Shown here piece by piece: positions 8,785-17,978 of a stretch of 64,000 nt of DNA; the first letter of the stretch is position 1, and each line of letters opens with the position of its first letter. The notes below the pieces were generated by a model. It searched no databases. It worked only from the letters and a program-made list of their open reading frames with translations, and had not been told where the DNA came from. Origin of the DNA: Ewingella americana. GTDB lineage: Bacteria; Pseudomonadota; Gammaproteobacteria; Enterobacterales; Enterobacteriaceae. The translations under genes and the position numbers were made by a program. Where the stretch lies: the NCBI RefSeq assembly GCF_006438725.1, contig NZ_RCZD01000004.1:124001-188000 (forward strand). The letters are read 5' to 3'.

Positions 8785-9834
8785 TCACACCACCATCGCA
8801 CAGAGAGCCGCGTTAACCCGGCTTGGGATAACGATCGGGGAAGACTGCATCATCAGGAAGCGCTGGGCGGGGTCCTGTTGGAGCCAACTTTTTGGCGCAT
8901 AGGCCATCGGGCCATAGTTAAAGGCAGGATCTATGATGGCGCCAAACGCGCGGGTCCCCATCAGATCAGAGCCTGACATGATCACTGAACCGTCGGCAAA
9001 CATTGGCGTTTCGATGCCGGTATCCGGATCGATGAACCAGTCGTTGTAAAGCCAGAGTGTGTACTGCCCCCAATAGCCCTTACAGACGGCGCCCTTCGCG
9101 ATCTGTGCACCAGGATTGATGATGTTACCGGATGGGTTCTGCGCCGGCAGGATAATGACGCCTTTTAGTGACGTATCCAGCTTGAACGCACGCCATGCCT
9201 TGCTGGTGAAGATGATATCCATCGCCTGCGCGCCAGATTTTTGCAAGATCCGCGTCTGCCATTCTTCAATGTCATCCGATGGCTGGGTGTTGGTTGCACC
9301 AGCCGCAACGCTGGTCGGCCACTTATCTGAACCACTCAGTGCAATAGTCAACGATGGGTCACGGCCAAAATCGACTACGGTCGTCGGGTAGCCTTCACCT
9401 TTGATGGTGACGGTGCCTGTTGCAATCGCACTGCACCCCATCCACTCCATGCGGCGGTTGTGGATGTCGATTTGGTCGCTCATCTCGAACTGGATGTTCA
9501 ACATTTCACGCTCTGCGGCGGTGTATTCGCCCCCGATGCGCTCGCCAATCTGGCGGCGGATCGGTTTACGCAGGTCAGGAGCACGCTTGTCTTTGATGTA
9601 GGCAGGTTTGAACTTGTCGGTCTGGTAGCGACGACTTTCCACCAGCTTACCTTCGACCAGCGGTGAGCAGAACGGGGCCATGCGGCGAAGACCGACGTCT
9701 ACGTCAATCGCCACATACTCATCGTCACTGGTCACGATGTTCGGGAAAAATCGGTCGAGGATAAAATTTTGGGACGTCATCAGATTGGGCACCAACCCAA
9801 CCAGCGACACGGTATCGTAAATAGATTGAGACAT
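8785..9834 (-). CDS. Major capsid protein (lambda gpE family)
   Basis: This 349-residue protein has the Phage_cap_E layout: an N-terminal segment ending FPNIVTSDDEYVAIDVDVG, a central AEREMLNIQFEMSDQ spine-helix region and a C-terminal AYAPKSWLQQDPAQRFLMMQ. These match HK97-fold capsid proteins of the lambda gpE type. It should build the icosahedral shell with gpD-like decoration trimers from the next gene upstream. A gap of about 108 bp to the gpD gene holds a short inverted repeat but no clear terminator. Confidence 0.93.
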   Translation of the reverse strand: MSQSIYDTVSLVGLVPNLMTSQNFILDRFFPNIVTSDDEYVAIDVDVGLRRMAPFCSPLVEGKLVESRRYQTDKFKPAYIKDKRAPDLRKPIRRQIGERIGGEYTAAEREMLNIQFEMSDQIDIHNRRMEWMGCSAIATGTVTIKGEGYPTTVVDFGRDPSLTIALSGSDKWPTSVAAGATNTQPSDDIEEWQTRILQKSGAQAMDIIFTSKAWRAFKLDTSLKGVIILPAQNPSGNIINPGAQIAKGAVCKGYWGQYTLWLYNDWFIDPDTGIETPMFADGSVIMSGSDLMGTRAFGAIIDPAFNYGPMAYAPKSWLQQDPAQRFLMMQSSPIVIPSRVNAALCAMVV

Positions 9835-9942
9835 GGCTTGTTCTCTCTGTGTCCCGACCTGCTGGCCGGGATAAATAAAAGACGCACAACGCCCTGCCCG
9901 GTGAAGGGCATGCGAAGAAGGCGATTAAATTAAAACGGGTGT

Positions 9943-10356
9943 TTAGCTGGCAGGTGCCTGAACGCTGTCGCGCAGGAAAATACCGAATGGCCGAAGCGCG
10001 GGTTTGAGCGTGACCAGCGTCCAGCTCGGATCGAAGGTAATGCGGTTCTGATTGATTTCTGCCATGAGATATACGCCCGCTAACGTGTCCGCCACGGTGG
10101 CATTCACATCATCGGCCAGAATGGCTTGCGGAACCTGGCTGCCGTCGGTTGCTGTCGCCACGCTCAGGGTGTATTTCCCAGAGGCAGTGATCACACCCAA
10201 CACGGTGCCGCGCTTATAGGTTGCCGCAGAGCCGGTCAGGATGGTCACCGTATCGGATACCACCTGCAGAGGGCCGGACAACAACTGATCCGGAATGAAG
10301 GTGTCATGCTGCACGCCCGGAACCCAGGCATTTTGCCCCACTGAATTTACAGTCAT
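9943..10356 (-). CDS. Head decoration protein (lambda gpD family)
   Basis: This 137-residue protein contains the gpD-type barrel motifs AATYKRGTVLGVITASGKYT and PQAILADDVNATVADTLAGV. gpD trimers lock the expanded capsid. The ATG overlaps the stop of the scaffold gene (TAATG). Position between scaffold and major capsid protein is exactly as in lambda. Confidence 0.9.
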   Translation of the reverse strand: MTVNSVGQNAWVPGVQHDTFIPDQLLSGPLQVVSDTVTILTGSAATYKRGTVLGVITASGKYTLSVATATDGSQVPQAILADDVNATVADTLAGVYLMAEINQNRITFDPSWTLVTLKPALRPFGIFLRDSVQAPAS

Positions 10357-10985
10357 TATTTTTTACCCTTAGCCTGGTTGTAGAGAGCGGCCGCACGGGA
10401 GACCACTGAGTTTGCATTCCCCGACGGGCCCGTATCGTCATTGCCCAACTGATGGTTTTCCACTTTGGACATGCGTTCGTCCAGAGATAAACGACGAGAC
10501 TGCTGCGGCGCCTGCATCGGGCCAGAGCTTGCCAGCACGCGGATAGCGGCGGCCGAGCTCATGCCCGTGGTGATAGCCAGAGAAACGGCCAGTGGCCCTT
10601 TGCCCGCGGCATATTTGCTGCCAAGGATGCGCGAAACGCGGTTACGCTCAGCGCGGCGGCCCTTTTTGACATCACGATCTTCGTCTTCATCATCGCCGTC
10701 ATCGTCGTCGCCTTCGTCAGCATCCGCGTCGTCGTCATCGTCTTCATCATCATTGCCGTCAGAATTATCTCCCCCCTTGGCGCGCTTGGACTTTTTGGAC
10801 TTATTCTTATCGTCGTCTTCCTCAGAATCGTCCTTTTTGTCCTCTTTATCTTTTTCCTCTTCTTCAGCCCGACGCGCTTTTGCCTTTTTGGATTTTTCTT
10901 TCTCGTCTTCATCCTCTTCTGACGCGTTAGCGGCAAAACCAAACAGGTGCGCAAAACCTCGAATTTTCTTTGTTTTCACTGACAT
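10356..10985 (-). CDS. Probable capsid scaffold protein (Nu3 position), Asp/Lys low-complexity
   Basis: This 209-residue protein has a highly charged N-terminal half: long runs of E/K, then a run of about 40 mostly Asp residues near residues 75-105. A helical C-terminal part (GKGPLAVSLAITTGMSSAAA and LSLDERMSKVENHQLG) follows. It lies between the S49 protease and gpD, the position of lambda Nu3. Here it is an independent gene rather than an in-frame part of the protease. The Asp run is encoded by GAT/GAC repeats and may vary in length between strains. Confidence 0.65.
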   Translation of the reverse strand: MSVKTKKIRGFAHLFGFAANASEEDEDEKEKSKKAKARRAEEEEKDKEDKKDDSEEDDDKNKSKKSKRAKGGDNSDGNDDEDDDDDADADEGDDDDGDDEDEDRDVKKGRRAERNRVSRILGSKYAAGKGPLAVSLAITTGMSSAAAIRVLASSGPMQAPQQSRRLSLDERMSKVENHQLGNDDTGPSGNANSVVSRAAALYNQAKGKK

Positions 10986-10987
10986 TG

Positions 10988-11842
10988 TTATTCTCCAACC
11001 AATTGTAATAAATCGCGGAATGCCGCATCCGGTGAGGACACCTGATCGGCCAGTCCCAGTTGCACACCGTCGGCGCCCAGGAAACAGGCGGCTTCGGTAT
11101 CACGGACGGTTCTTTCTGCTATCCCGCGATTGCGGGAGACGGTACTCACGAACAGGCGACCCATCTCATCAATGTCTGACTGAATGGCTTTGCGCGCCGT
11201 GTCGCTTAATGGCTCATACGGATTGGACTCAGCTTTGCGGTCGCCGTAGGTGATGATGGTGACCTGCAGACCATCACTTTTAATCTTCTGTGACCAGTCA
11301 ACGTGCATCACGATGACCCCCACTGAGCCGACGCCGCCGGTGCGCGGAACAATAATTTTGTCTGCAGCACTGGCCAGCGCGTAGGCCGCTGAGTAAGCGC
11401 TTTCCGACAAGATTGCCCAGATGGGTTTACTGCCGCGTGAAGCATAAATGACGTCGACCAGATCAAAACACCCGGCCACTTCGCCGCCTGGTGAATCGAT
11501 ATCAAGGCAAATGGCTTTGACTTCACTGTCGTTCAGCGCCTGAAGGAAACAGGCGCGTATGCCGTCATACCCGGTCATGCCGCTGTAGGGTCGCAGCGTG
11601 CCCAACTTCTGCACCAGCGTGCCCTGAATCGGGATCACCGCGACACCCTCTACCACGTCATAGCCCGTATCACGGGCCTTTCGGGTAAATGCGCTGTCAT
11701 CGTCATCCTCCCAGTCAGACATTGACTGAATGCGCGTCAGGCCGAAACGGTCAGTCAGCGCGGCCATGACGACTTCAGCTTTACGGGGATGCAGCGCCAG
11801 CGGGGTGTTAAACAGACGCTGCGCTAGATGGGGTAAATTCAC
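10988..11842 (-). CDS. S49 family capsid maturation protease (lambda gpC type)
   Basis: This 284-residue protein is SppA-like: IPIQGTLVQKLG, DIDSPGGEVAGCFDL, and the catalytic serine region ILSESAYSAAYALASAADKI, followed by RTGGVGSVGVIVMHVD. The S49 fold uses a Ser-Lys dyad. In lambda gpC this domain clips scaffold and portal during prohead maturation. The start is GTG at 11842, overlapping the portal stop (GTGA). Protease and scaffold are separate genes here. Confidence 0.9.
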   Translation of the reverse strand: MNLPHLAQRLFNTPLALHPRKAEVVMAALTDRFGLTRIQSMSDWEDDDDSAFTRKARDTGYDVVEGVAVIPIQGTLVQKLGTLRPYSGMTGYDGIRACFLQALNDSEVKAICLDIDSPGGEVAGCFDLVDVIYASRGSKPIWAILSESAYSAAYALASAADKIIVPRTGGVGSVGVIVMHVDWSQKIKSDGLQVTIITYGDRKAESNPYEPLSDTARKAIQSDIDEMGRLFVSTVSRNRGIAERTVRDTEAACFLGADGVQLGLADQVSSPDAAFRDLLQLVGE

Positions 11843-13476
11843 TGTGCCTCCGGGTCTTTAATTGTTTGAGGGGCAAAGGTGTCAGCCTGCGCCCATGAAG
11901 GCACCGGCAAACCGCGCTCTTTAAACGCTTCGACTTCACGCGCCCGCTGATCGAGAAGCTCTTCCCAGTCTTCGCCGACGTTCTCTGACACCTCCATTTC
12001 CAGCGTAGACATGCCGGAGTCCATGCCGAGGATTGCGCCTTTTTTCTCAGCAACGGGATCAACCCAGCCGCGACCGGGTCCCATCCACTGCGCACGGCAA
12101 TAGGCCGCTTTCGCTGCCAAAAATTCTGGCGCGCCAGCAGGGAGAGGTACCTCACCGAGATCGTGGAGTTCTTCGATAAAGCTGCTGAAGATAGGCTGGG
12201 CAAAACCACTGGCAAAATCGTCACGACGGCGTGTTAGCGTTTTCCAGGCTTCCAGCATCGCGGAGCGGGCTGAGCTGTAGTTCACATCAGACCAGTCCTG
12301 CGTCAGCTGTTGGGTGGAAATACCCAGTGCAGCGGCCACGTTGCGTAATGCTGCGCTTTCGAACGCTGCAAAATTGCTGGTTGGCCGAGCGGCATTAACG
12401 GTGGCAACCTCTTCACCAGGAGCCAAAATAGGCATACGTGCACCGCTTTGCAGCGAAATACGGTTGTCTTTATGAAAATCGGTACGCATATCCTGATATT
12501 CGAGAACGTCATCCGTTTTGAGTCCGTCTTCGAACAGTCTTGGGTCGTATGGCGAAGTGATGTATGCCCCAAATATGGCATTCAGGATGGATGCCTGAAG
12601 TTCTACCTCGTCATATTTGATCAGCATTTTCAGACGCTGAACGATAGGCGTGAAAACGCTGGTGCCGCGGTGCTGACCTGCTCTTTCACTGTCAAAATCA
12701 TGAACAACTATTGGTCGCCCCCATGCTGTTTCGCGCTTAATACGTTCCCATGTCATGGTTTTTTCAGCGCTCCACCAGTCTCCCATGTGGGCTTTTCGTA
12801 TGTGATACGCCACCGGCACACCGTCCTCATCAATTTCCACCCCACCGCGAATGTTCAGCATGTCAAAAACCTGCTGGGGGTTGCTCAGGCGATCTGGATC
12901 AACAATTTGCACCGTTGTGGCATATCGCGCGCGACCATGCCCTAGCCGGTCGGTTCGGTATTGCAGGACTGCCAACGCATCCCCATCCACTAACTTGTGG
13001 CGAAACGCCAGACGCAGCATCTGGGACACCGTTTTTTTTCTTTCAACGTCGCAATAACAGTTAGGGTCTTTTGCCCAAGTGCGCCAGGCGGCCTCAACCG
13101 CTCGCCCATATTCATCCGCCCATTTGGCATCAAAGGCTTTAATGCCGGTTTGCATGGCCAGCGCGCGATAATCGACTTTGGCAATCGGGCGGAAGTTTGC
13201 GCCGACGGCGTTATCAAGAATTCGCGTGACGCTGCCGGAGGCCCATCCGTCATTACGTGCCATGTCGCGAACGCGAGAAACAATGCGGTCACGGTAGATG
13301 TTAACTTCGTTATCCGGCGACCAGAGTGCAGGTTGCCAGTTAGCCATAGAATCGCTGAAGGAATCCGCGGCATCATAAGGCACGCTGCCTGAGCCATTCA
13401 GCATCGATGCGCGGCGGTTTGAAGGAGGTAATGGTCGGCCATTAGGCCCAAGGATCCTGACTTCTCCAGTTTTCAT
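11839..13476 (-). CDS. Portal protein (lambda gpB family)
   Basis: The protein of about 545 residues matches Phage_portal_2 (ADSFSDSMANWQPALWSPDN, RVRDMARNDGWASGSVTRIL, LTQDWSDVNYSSARSAMLEA). It forms the dodecameric DNA channel at one capsid vertex. I chose ATG at 13476, which overlaps the stop of the gpW-like gene (TGATG). The C-terminal motif DWEELLDQRAREVEA recurs, at near-identical DNA level, in a small gene at 16604-16921 (see findings). Confidence 0.93.
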   Translation of the reverse strand: MKTGEVRILGPNGRPLPPSNRRASMLNGSGSVPYDAADSFSDSMANWQPALWSPDNEVNIYRDRIVSRVRDMARNDGWASGSVTRILDNAVGANFRPIAKVDYRALAMQTGIKAFDAKWADEYGRAVEAAWRTWAKDPNCYCDVERKKTVSQMLRLAFRHKLVDGDALAVLQYRTDRLGHGRARYATTVQIVDPDRLSNPQQVFDMLNIRGGVEIDEDGVPVAYHIRKAHMGDWWSAEKTMTWERIKRETAWGRPIVVHDFDSERAGQHRGTSVFTPIVQRLKMLIKYDEVELQASILNAIFGAYITSPYDPRLFEDGLKTDDVLEYQDMRTDFHKDNRISLQSGARMPILAPGEEVATVNAARPTSNFAAFESAALRNVAAALGISTQQLTQDWSDVNYSSARSAMLEAWKTLTRRRDDFASGFAQPIFSSFIEELHDLGEVPLPAGAPEFLAAKAAYCRAQWMGPGRGWVDPVAEKKGAILGMDSGMSTLEMEVSENVGEDWEELLDQRAREVEAFKERGLPVPSWAQADTFAPQTIKDPEAQ

Positions 13477-13739
13477 CACCACCTGAACCTTAACGTCCTG
13501 CGCGGACGCGGCACGATGCCCAGTTGGGCCTGCAGAAGTTGAATAAGCGCGGTGAGCTGGCTGATATTGGTTTGCTGATAGCTCACCGACCGGGTACCGT
13601 CGCCCTGCGCGTACGAGAAAGAAACCCCTTTGGCGCCGGACGACAGCTCTAGATAGGCCTGCTGGGCCGCTGTTAATGCCGCCGTCAACTGGTCACGGGT
13701 CAGCGCACCAGCCAATAAACTGGAGTTGGGATCGAACAT
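13476..13739 (-). CDS. gpW-like head-tail joining protein
   Basis: This 87-residue protein has the gpW pattern: an N-terminal helix (LTRDQLTAALTAAQQAYLEL), a short strand with GTRSVSYQQTN, then a helix LTALIQLLQAQLG and a basic end RPRRTLRFRW. Lambda gpW binds the portal to close the filled head. It lies between terminase and portal, as in lambda. Confidence 0.85.
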   Translation of the reverse strand: MFDPNSSLLAGALTRDQLTAALTAAQQAYLELSSGAKGVSFSYAQGDGTRSVSYQQTNISQLTALIQLLQAQLGIVPRPRRTLRFRW

Positions 13740-13750
13740 AGGATTCCTTT

Positions 13751-15859
13751 TTAATTAGCCAGGCGTTTGTACAGTGGTTTGCGCTGAGGTTTTTCAGGTT
13801 CGGTAATAATGACGCCGGGTAAACGAAGGTCCTGTTTTTCTTCAGGCTCCGGCGCCGGAGGCAATAACGTGTCAGGGTTATTTTCCAAAGCTATCGCTTT
13901 GGCATTTAATTTAAGGCCTGCATGGAACAAGCCGCATAGGGCGGCGTACGCGTAAACTCGGCAGTCCAAGGCTTCGTTGGCTTTGCCCGGCGGCAACTCC
14001 CACACGCTGTAGCGCTGTCCGGCGGCTTCTTTCATGACTAACCGTTCCGCTGTGAGCTGCGTGAAATACCCCATATCCCGATCGGTAGAAAAGTGCATGT
14101 AACCGGGACCGGGCTGCTCTATGTGTAATCGGGAGCGAATGGAATCTTTTGCAGAGTTGACGCCAAGAATGATCGGACGGAATTTTGCGCGGGTTTTCGA
14201 CGTCGGACGCTTATTCGGCCAGATGGGTGAACGCTTACCCCCCGTGGCAGATTCGCCTTTGATCGCCCAAATCCTTCGCCCCAGTCTTTCCTGAGAAAAC
14301 TCATACACTTTTTGCGTATGGTTACCGCCGGAGTCATGGCAGGCGGCCATGATGGTAAAACCCCGACCGTCAGCGCGGCGCCATACCTGTTTAAGGTAGG
14401 CGTCCAGCCTCAGCCAGGGTTCAGCCGTTTCAAGGTCACCCTCGATCACGTCGAAAGCGACAGACCAGCTTTCCTCGTCTTTGCCCCACCCCACCACCTC
14501 GACCTCGAGCCTGTCATTCTGGGTATCGATACCCGCTGTCAGAACGGCCACGCCATCTGGCACCTCAGCGCTGAATACTTCGCGCCGCGCAAGCAGCACA
14601 TCAACGGGAAGGCGTTTGCCATAATTAGGTCGGTGAGGTAGACCCATCTGGGTATTCCACCAGGCCAGCTCTTTATCGGGATCTCCTTTGGCTTTGAGAT
14701 ACTTTTCTGCGATATCTGACGGCTTGTCTTTTTGCCACGGACTGAATAATTTCGACGCCTGAAATCCCGCGTGAATGTTATCGACGCCTAACTTTCCGCA
14801 CTCAGGACATACAACCCGGTGAACGGCATGACGCACAGAGGATGACCACTGCCAAACTTTACTAACGGCGGTAACATCATCGGCATGCCATGCCTGATCG
14901 TAGAGATTGAGCGGAACGTGTCGGGCGCCACAGCACTCGAAAGGTTTTGTCTGATGCCACTGAATTGTTTTTAATGACCGCAGCCTGTCACCCTCAGACC
15001 ATCCTGTACCACAGCTTTCGCAGTGGATCATAGCCTGTTTGGTATGGTGTTTATCACCTTCTGATGGCCAATGAATGTGCTTAAAAAAATCTTGAAACTG
15101 GCGGTGACCACAGTGAGGACAAGCCACCGATGCGCGGCGCTGGTCGGAATCTTCATAGCTTGCCGCGATCCGGCTTTCGTCTTCCACCGTCGGTGAGCAA
15201 GCGCGAACAGATAGCCAGTTCAGCCCGAAGGTCGCGGTGCGTTCTTCGGCTAGCGTTATCGGATCGCCTTCGCGGGTAATGGGGTATTTATCCACCTCAT
15301 CGGCCAACAGCACGCGGATCGGGCGACGCGCAAGGTTATCAGGACTACCCGCGCCAGCCAGCGCCAGAAAGCCGCCGGTAAAGGATTTATAGAGCAGCGT
15401 TTCTTTCGAATTCTTCTGTTTATTGCCGCCGATCAGGTCACGCAGCACTGGGGTTACACGCACCAGCGGCGTTATACGCTCTTTTGAAAACTGCTCCGCC
15501 GCGTCTTCTTTTGGCTGCAGGAGCAACATCGGGCACGGATCGAGATGCGCAAAATAACCGAACAGGTTTTCAAGCAATGCCGTCTTCATCAGCTGAGTGC
15601 AGCACATCACCGTAATGATATGAACGCCTGACTCTGTTGCGGCCAGCATCGGGCCGCGGGCTATTTCTACGGTTTCGGTTTCCCAGTTACCGGAGGTGCT
15701 GCCCGCTTCTTTCGCGAGCTTACGATAACGATCTGCCCAATCCGGCACGCTGATACGCGGCGGTGGCATCCAGCCCTTCCTGATACTGTTTAAAAGTCTG
15801 TCACGTTTCGTCTGTGTTAAATTCAGGTTCGCCGAGTCCGGAGATGTGTTTATGGACAT
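13751..15859 (-). CDS. Terminase large subunit (lambda gpA family)
   Basis: This 702-residue protein matches GpA_ATPase: the N-terminal MPPPRISVPDWADRYRKLAK, the GNWETETVEIARGPMLAATE segment, and VLLADEVDKYPI as Walker B-like. A zinc-binding insertion (CPHCGHRQF, CESCGTGW and VVCPECGKLG) and the nuclease domain (TAGIDTQNDRLEVEVVGWGK) follow. It cuts concatemers and pumps DNA. gpA-type enzymes normally work at cos sites. Its start overlaps the small subunit gene by about 59 bases, so a later start is possible. Confidence 0.93.
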   Translation of the reverse strand: MSINTSPDSANLNLTQTKRDRLLNSIRKGWMPPPRISVPDWADRYRKLAKEAGSTSGNWETETVEIARGPMLAATESGVHIITVMCCTQLMKTALLENLFGYFAHLDPCPMLLLQPKEDAAEQFSKERITPLVRVTPVLRDLIGGNKQKNSKETLLYKSFTGGFLALAGAGSPDNLARRPIRVLLADEVDKYPITREGDPITLAEERTATFGLNWLSVRACSPTVEDESRIAASYEDSDQRRASVACPHCGHRQFQDFFKHIHWPSEGDKHHTKQAMIHCESCGTGWSEGDRLRSLKTIQWHQTKPFECCGARHVPLNLYDQAWHADDVTAVSKVWQWSSSVRHAVHRVVCPECGKLGVDNIHAGFQASKLFSPWQKDKPSDIAEKYLKAKGDPDKELAWWNTQMGLPHRPNYGKRLPVDVLLARREVFSAEVPDGVAVLTAGIDTQNDRLEVEVVGWGKDEESWSVAFDVIEGDLETAEPWLRLDAYLKQVWRRADGRGFTIMAACHDSGGNHTQKVYEFSQERLGRRIWAIKGESATGGKRSPIWPNKRPTSKTRAKFRPIILGVNSAKDSIRSRLHIEQPGPGYMHFSTDRDMGYFTQLTAERLVMKEAAGQRYSVWELPPGKANEALDCRVYAYAALCGLFHAGLKLNAKAIALENNPDTLLPPAPEPEEKQDLRLPGVIITEPEKPQRKPLYKRLAN

Positions 15860-16370
15860 GTTCGATTAACACCTCGGTCATTCTGTCGGCTGGGACATCC
15901 AGGTCAGCCGCCATCAGGGGAGCCACCCTTGACGGCCAGTTCATCCAGGCGTCGCGCTGCTGGCGGAACGCCGCGAATAACACAGCTTCAGCAACAGAGA
16001 GCTCGACCAGTTGACCATCCTCTTTCTCGAACTCGAGCTTTGTTAAAAGTGCCAGATAGTTTTCTTTTACCCTGCTGGCCTCTTCCCGCGACATCTCTGC
16101 ACCGGTCGCCAGCATGATTTCTTTTACCGCCTGTGCAGTGGTTGAGTCGTCTTTTGCTTCAGTGCCAGGCTTGGTAATTTTCTTTTTCGCCGCGTTCTGA
16201 GTGCGCGGATCCTTTCCATCACGCAGAGTTGCCAGGGCTTTGTCACTGGCTTCAACATCAATGAGATTCCCCTCGAGCACGACATACTTACCAGCTTTAA
16301 CCCACCGGCCTATCGTCTTGCGATCGACACCGGCGTGCTTCGCATATTCAATTTGCGTCATCGTTGTCAT
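15801..16370 (-). CDS. Terminase small subunit (Nu1-like DNA packaging protein)
   Basis: From ATG at 16370 the 189-residue protein starts MTTMTQIEYAKHAGVDRKTI, a winged-helix Nu1-type DNA-binding domain. A linker and a helical C-terminal half with EFEKEDGQLVELSVAEAVLF follow, as in Nu1-like proteins. GAGGT precedes the ATG at about nine bases. The longer open frame upstream to 16484 runs through the TGGGACA repeat cluster and is not needed. The winged helix probably recognises the packaging site. Confidence 0.82.
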   Translation of the reverse strand: MTTMTQIEYAKHAGVDRKTIGRWVKAGKYVVLEGNLIDVEASDKALATLRDGKDPRTQNAAKKKITKPGTEAKDDSTTAQAVKEIMLATGAEMSREEASRVKENYLALLTKLEFEKEDGQLVELSVAEAVLFAAFRQQRDAWMNWPSRVAPLMAADLDVPADRMTEVLIEHVHKHISGLGEPEFNTDET

Positions 16371-16521
16371 GGGACATTTACCTCGATGGGACAGTGGGAC
16401 ATTATTTTTGTGTCCCACCCAATGTCCCATGCAAATGTCCCACGTAAAAATATCAACAAAGCCACGTGGCGTAAGGGCTGGCAAAAGTTAGTGCATAAAT
16501 ATGCACGTGGGACATGGGACA
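16370..16521. repeat. Cluster of eight TGGGACA/TGTCCCA heptamers, candidate packaging-protein binding region
   Basis: TGGGACA occurs on the plus strand at 16370, 16387, 16395, 16508 and 16515, and its complement TGTCCCA at 16411, 16423 and 16436. The cluster lies directly upstream of the small terminase start. Lambda has terminase-binding R sites (cosB) in the equivalent place. A role in terminase binding is inferred from location and copy number; a local operator is the main alternative. Confidence 0.6.
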
Positions 16522-16603
16522 CAAAATGAAAAATTTATAGCTGGTGAAACTGTGCGGCGCGCAATGCCCGTGCAATAGAAAGGACCGGGGAAGGACCCAT
16601 TTT

Positions 16604-16921
16604 TTATTGAGAGTCATTATCAATTGGTAGCCCCTCTTCTTCCCTGCCTGAGCGTTGAAGCCAGGTTTTGTTCAGCGCTTCGACTTCACGCGCGCGCTGA
16701 TCGAGAAGCTCTTCCCAATCGATAGGAGTAGAAAGCAGTTCCACCAACTTCTTTCGCACATCATCATTAACATCGAATTGCACAAGGTTGCTGCCCATAT
16801 GCAGCAGGCATAATGTTTTATTCCCCCTTTCATCAGTCAATATGTCCAGGGAATAAATATCCGGCTTACATAAAGTAATTCCGGTTGATGTAACCAGTGT
16901 TTTATTAATGAGGTCAGTCAT
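16604..16921 (-). CDS. Small unknown protein with a portal-like C-terminal tag
   Basis: The frame from ATG at 16921 encodes 105 residues (MTDLINKTLVTSTGITLCKP). I do not recognise the N-terminal two thirds. The end contains DWEELLDQRAREVEALNKTW, which repeats the portal protein's C-terminal segment. At DNA level 16676-16717 matches 11926-11967 with one mismatch in 42 bases. A longer frame upstream overlaps the divergent zinc-ribbon gene and is unlikely. The start codon overlaps that gene's start on the other strand (CATG). Confidence 0.6.
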   Translation of the reverse strand: MTDLINKTLVTSTGITLCKPDIYSLDILTDERGNKTLCLLHMGSNLVQFDVNDDVRKKLVELLSTPIDWEELLDQRAREVEALNKTWLQRSGREEEGLPIDNDSQ

Positions 16922-17198
16922 GGGAATACTCTCCGAGTTAAATACTCTTCTTGAGAAAATACCGTTGTGGGGAAAGCTGCAGTCAGTTCCCAATGAAGTT
17001 GAAGCGTTGAAACTTAGAGTCGCAGCACTTGAGGCTGCAATAAACACCACTGCAGGAGGCAAATGCCCGAAGTGTGGAAAAATGACTTTTGCATTAGAAC
17101 GAACCGAAGCTGATCCAGCGTTTGGCAACCTCGGCGTGCAAAGAGATGTTTATATATGCTCAAGCTGTAACTATTCCAAGTTTGAACAAATAAACTAA
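16920..17198 (+). CDS. Small zinc-ribbon protein, moron-like
   Basis: This 92-residue protein begins MGILSELNTLLEKIPLWGKL, continues with a coiled-coil-like helix (NEVEALKLRVAALEAAI) and ends with a zinc ribbon (CPKCGKM ... CSSCNYSKFEQ). It runs against the surrounding late genes and so has its own transcription, the usual sign of a moron. Function unknown. The AT-richer C-terminal half differs from the neighbouring structural genes. Confidence 0.6.
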   Translation: MGILSELNTLLEKIPLWGKLQSVPNEVEALKLRVAALEAAINTTAGGKCPKCGKMTFALERTEADPAFGNLGVQRDVYICSSCNYSKFEQIN

Positions 17199-17240
17199 AA
17201 CTTCACCTGGCTCCGATAGAAAAATCGGAGCCTCATTTGA

Positions 17241-17885
17241 TTATTTTGCTGTCTTCAATGCCTCATTGATGGCCTTGCTCAGCGCTCCCGGCATAAGCGC
17301 TGCTGCCATCTTCTCGGCTCTATCCATATATCCGAGCGTGGGTTTAACTGGCAGTGCATCACCGAACCGAATCAGCAGTTTTGGCATAGGGGCCTTCTCT
17401 CGGACGCGGTGTGTACCATTAGCTGACCGTTTCTGGCGTTTCTTCCCTTTCTTGCCCTTCTTTTTCTTTACTCGCTGCCACACGCCATTAATGCCATCAA
17501 TGTCGCCAATGAACACATCAGGCTTTGCTTTGAGTTGAGATAGCTTATTGCGAGTCAGGTTGCCGTACTTGTTGAGCTTGATATCTTTCGGATTAAGCAG
17601 AGCCTGGCCGTTGAGTTTGTGCACACCGCCAAACTCGAACGGTTCCAGATATCCGGCTGCAATGTCACGAACATAAACTTTCGCTGTCAGGTTGTCCCGT
17701 CGCGATCCAACAAAGCCAACAGAGTTAACCGTGAAGGGTGTCGGATTCTCAAGCTTGCGCTGGAAAGCTGTTTTCTCTGCCGCTGCTATCTGCCTGGCCA
17801 CACTGGTCAACGCCTGTGCAGTGGCAAAAGGAATTTGTTTCTTTAACGACTGGAGTTCTGCAGAGAGAGCTTTGATGTCTGCCAC
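17241..17885 (-). CDS. Phage protein of unknown function, possibly virion morphogenesis
   Basis: This 214-residue protein has an N-terminal helix (MADIKALSAELQSLKKQIPF), a beta region (FEFGGVHKLNGQALLNPKDI), a very basic internal stretch (VKKKKGKKGKKRQKRSANG) and the end KPTLGYMDRAEKMAAALMPG. The FEFGG...Y-x-x-RA-pattern is reminiscent of tail-completion or minor tail proteins of the HK97 gp10 / lambda Z kind, but the match is weak and its place upstream of terminase is unusual. Confidence 0.5.
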   Translation of the reverse strand: MADIKALSAELQSLKKQIPFATAQALTSVARQIAAAEKTAFQRKLENPTPFTVNSVGFVGSRRDNLTAKVYVRDIAAGYLEPFEFGGVHKLNGQALLNPKDIKLNKYGNLTRNKLSQLKAKPDVFIGDIDGINGVWQRVKKKKGKKGKKRQKRSANGTHRVREKAPMPKLLIRFGDALPVKPTLGYMDRAEKMAAALMPGALSKAINEALKTAK

Positions 17886-17978
17886 GGGTCACCACTTGAA
17901 ATTTCTTCAATGTGCTTGTTTTCACCAATCTCAGGCATAGGATTGATCTCGATATTACACACAGCAATTAGGGAAAAA

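Noticed and set aside
10465..11253. Long plus-strand frame rich in serine (antisense to the scaffold gene)
   Set aside because: It is the complement of the Asp/Glu/Lys low-complexity coding of the scaffold gene; no domain and no ribosome site.
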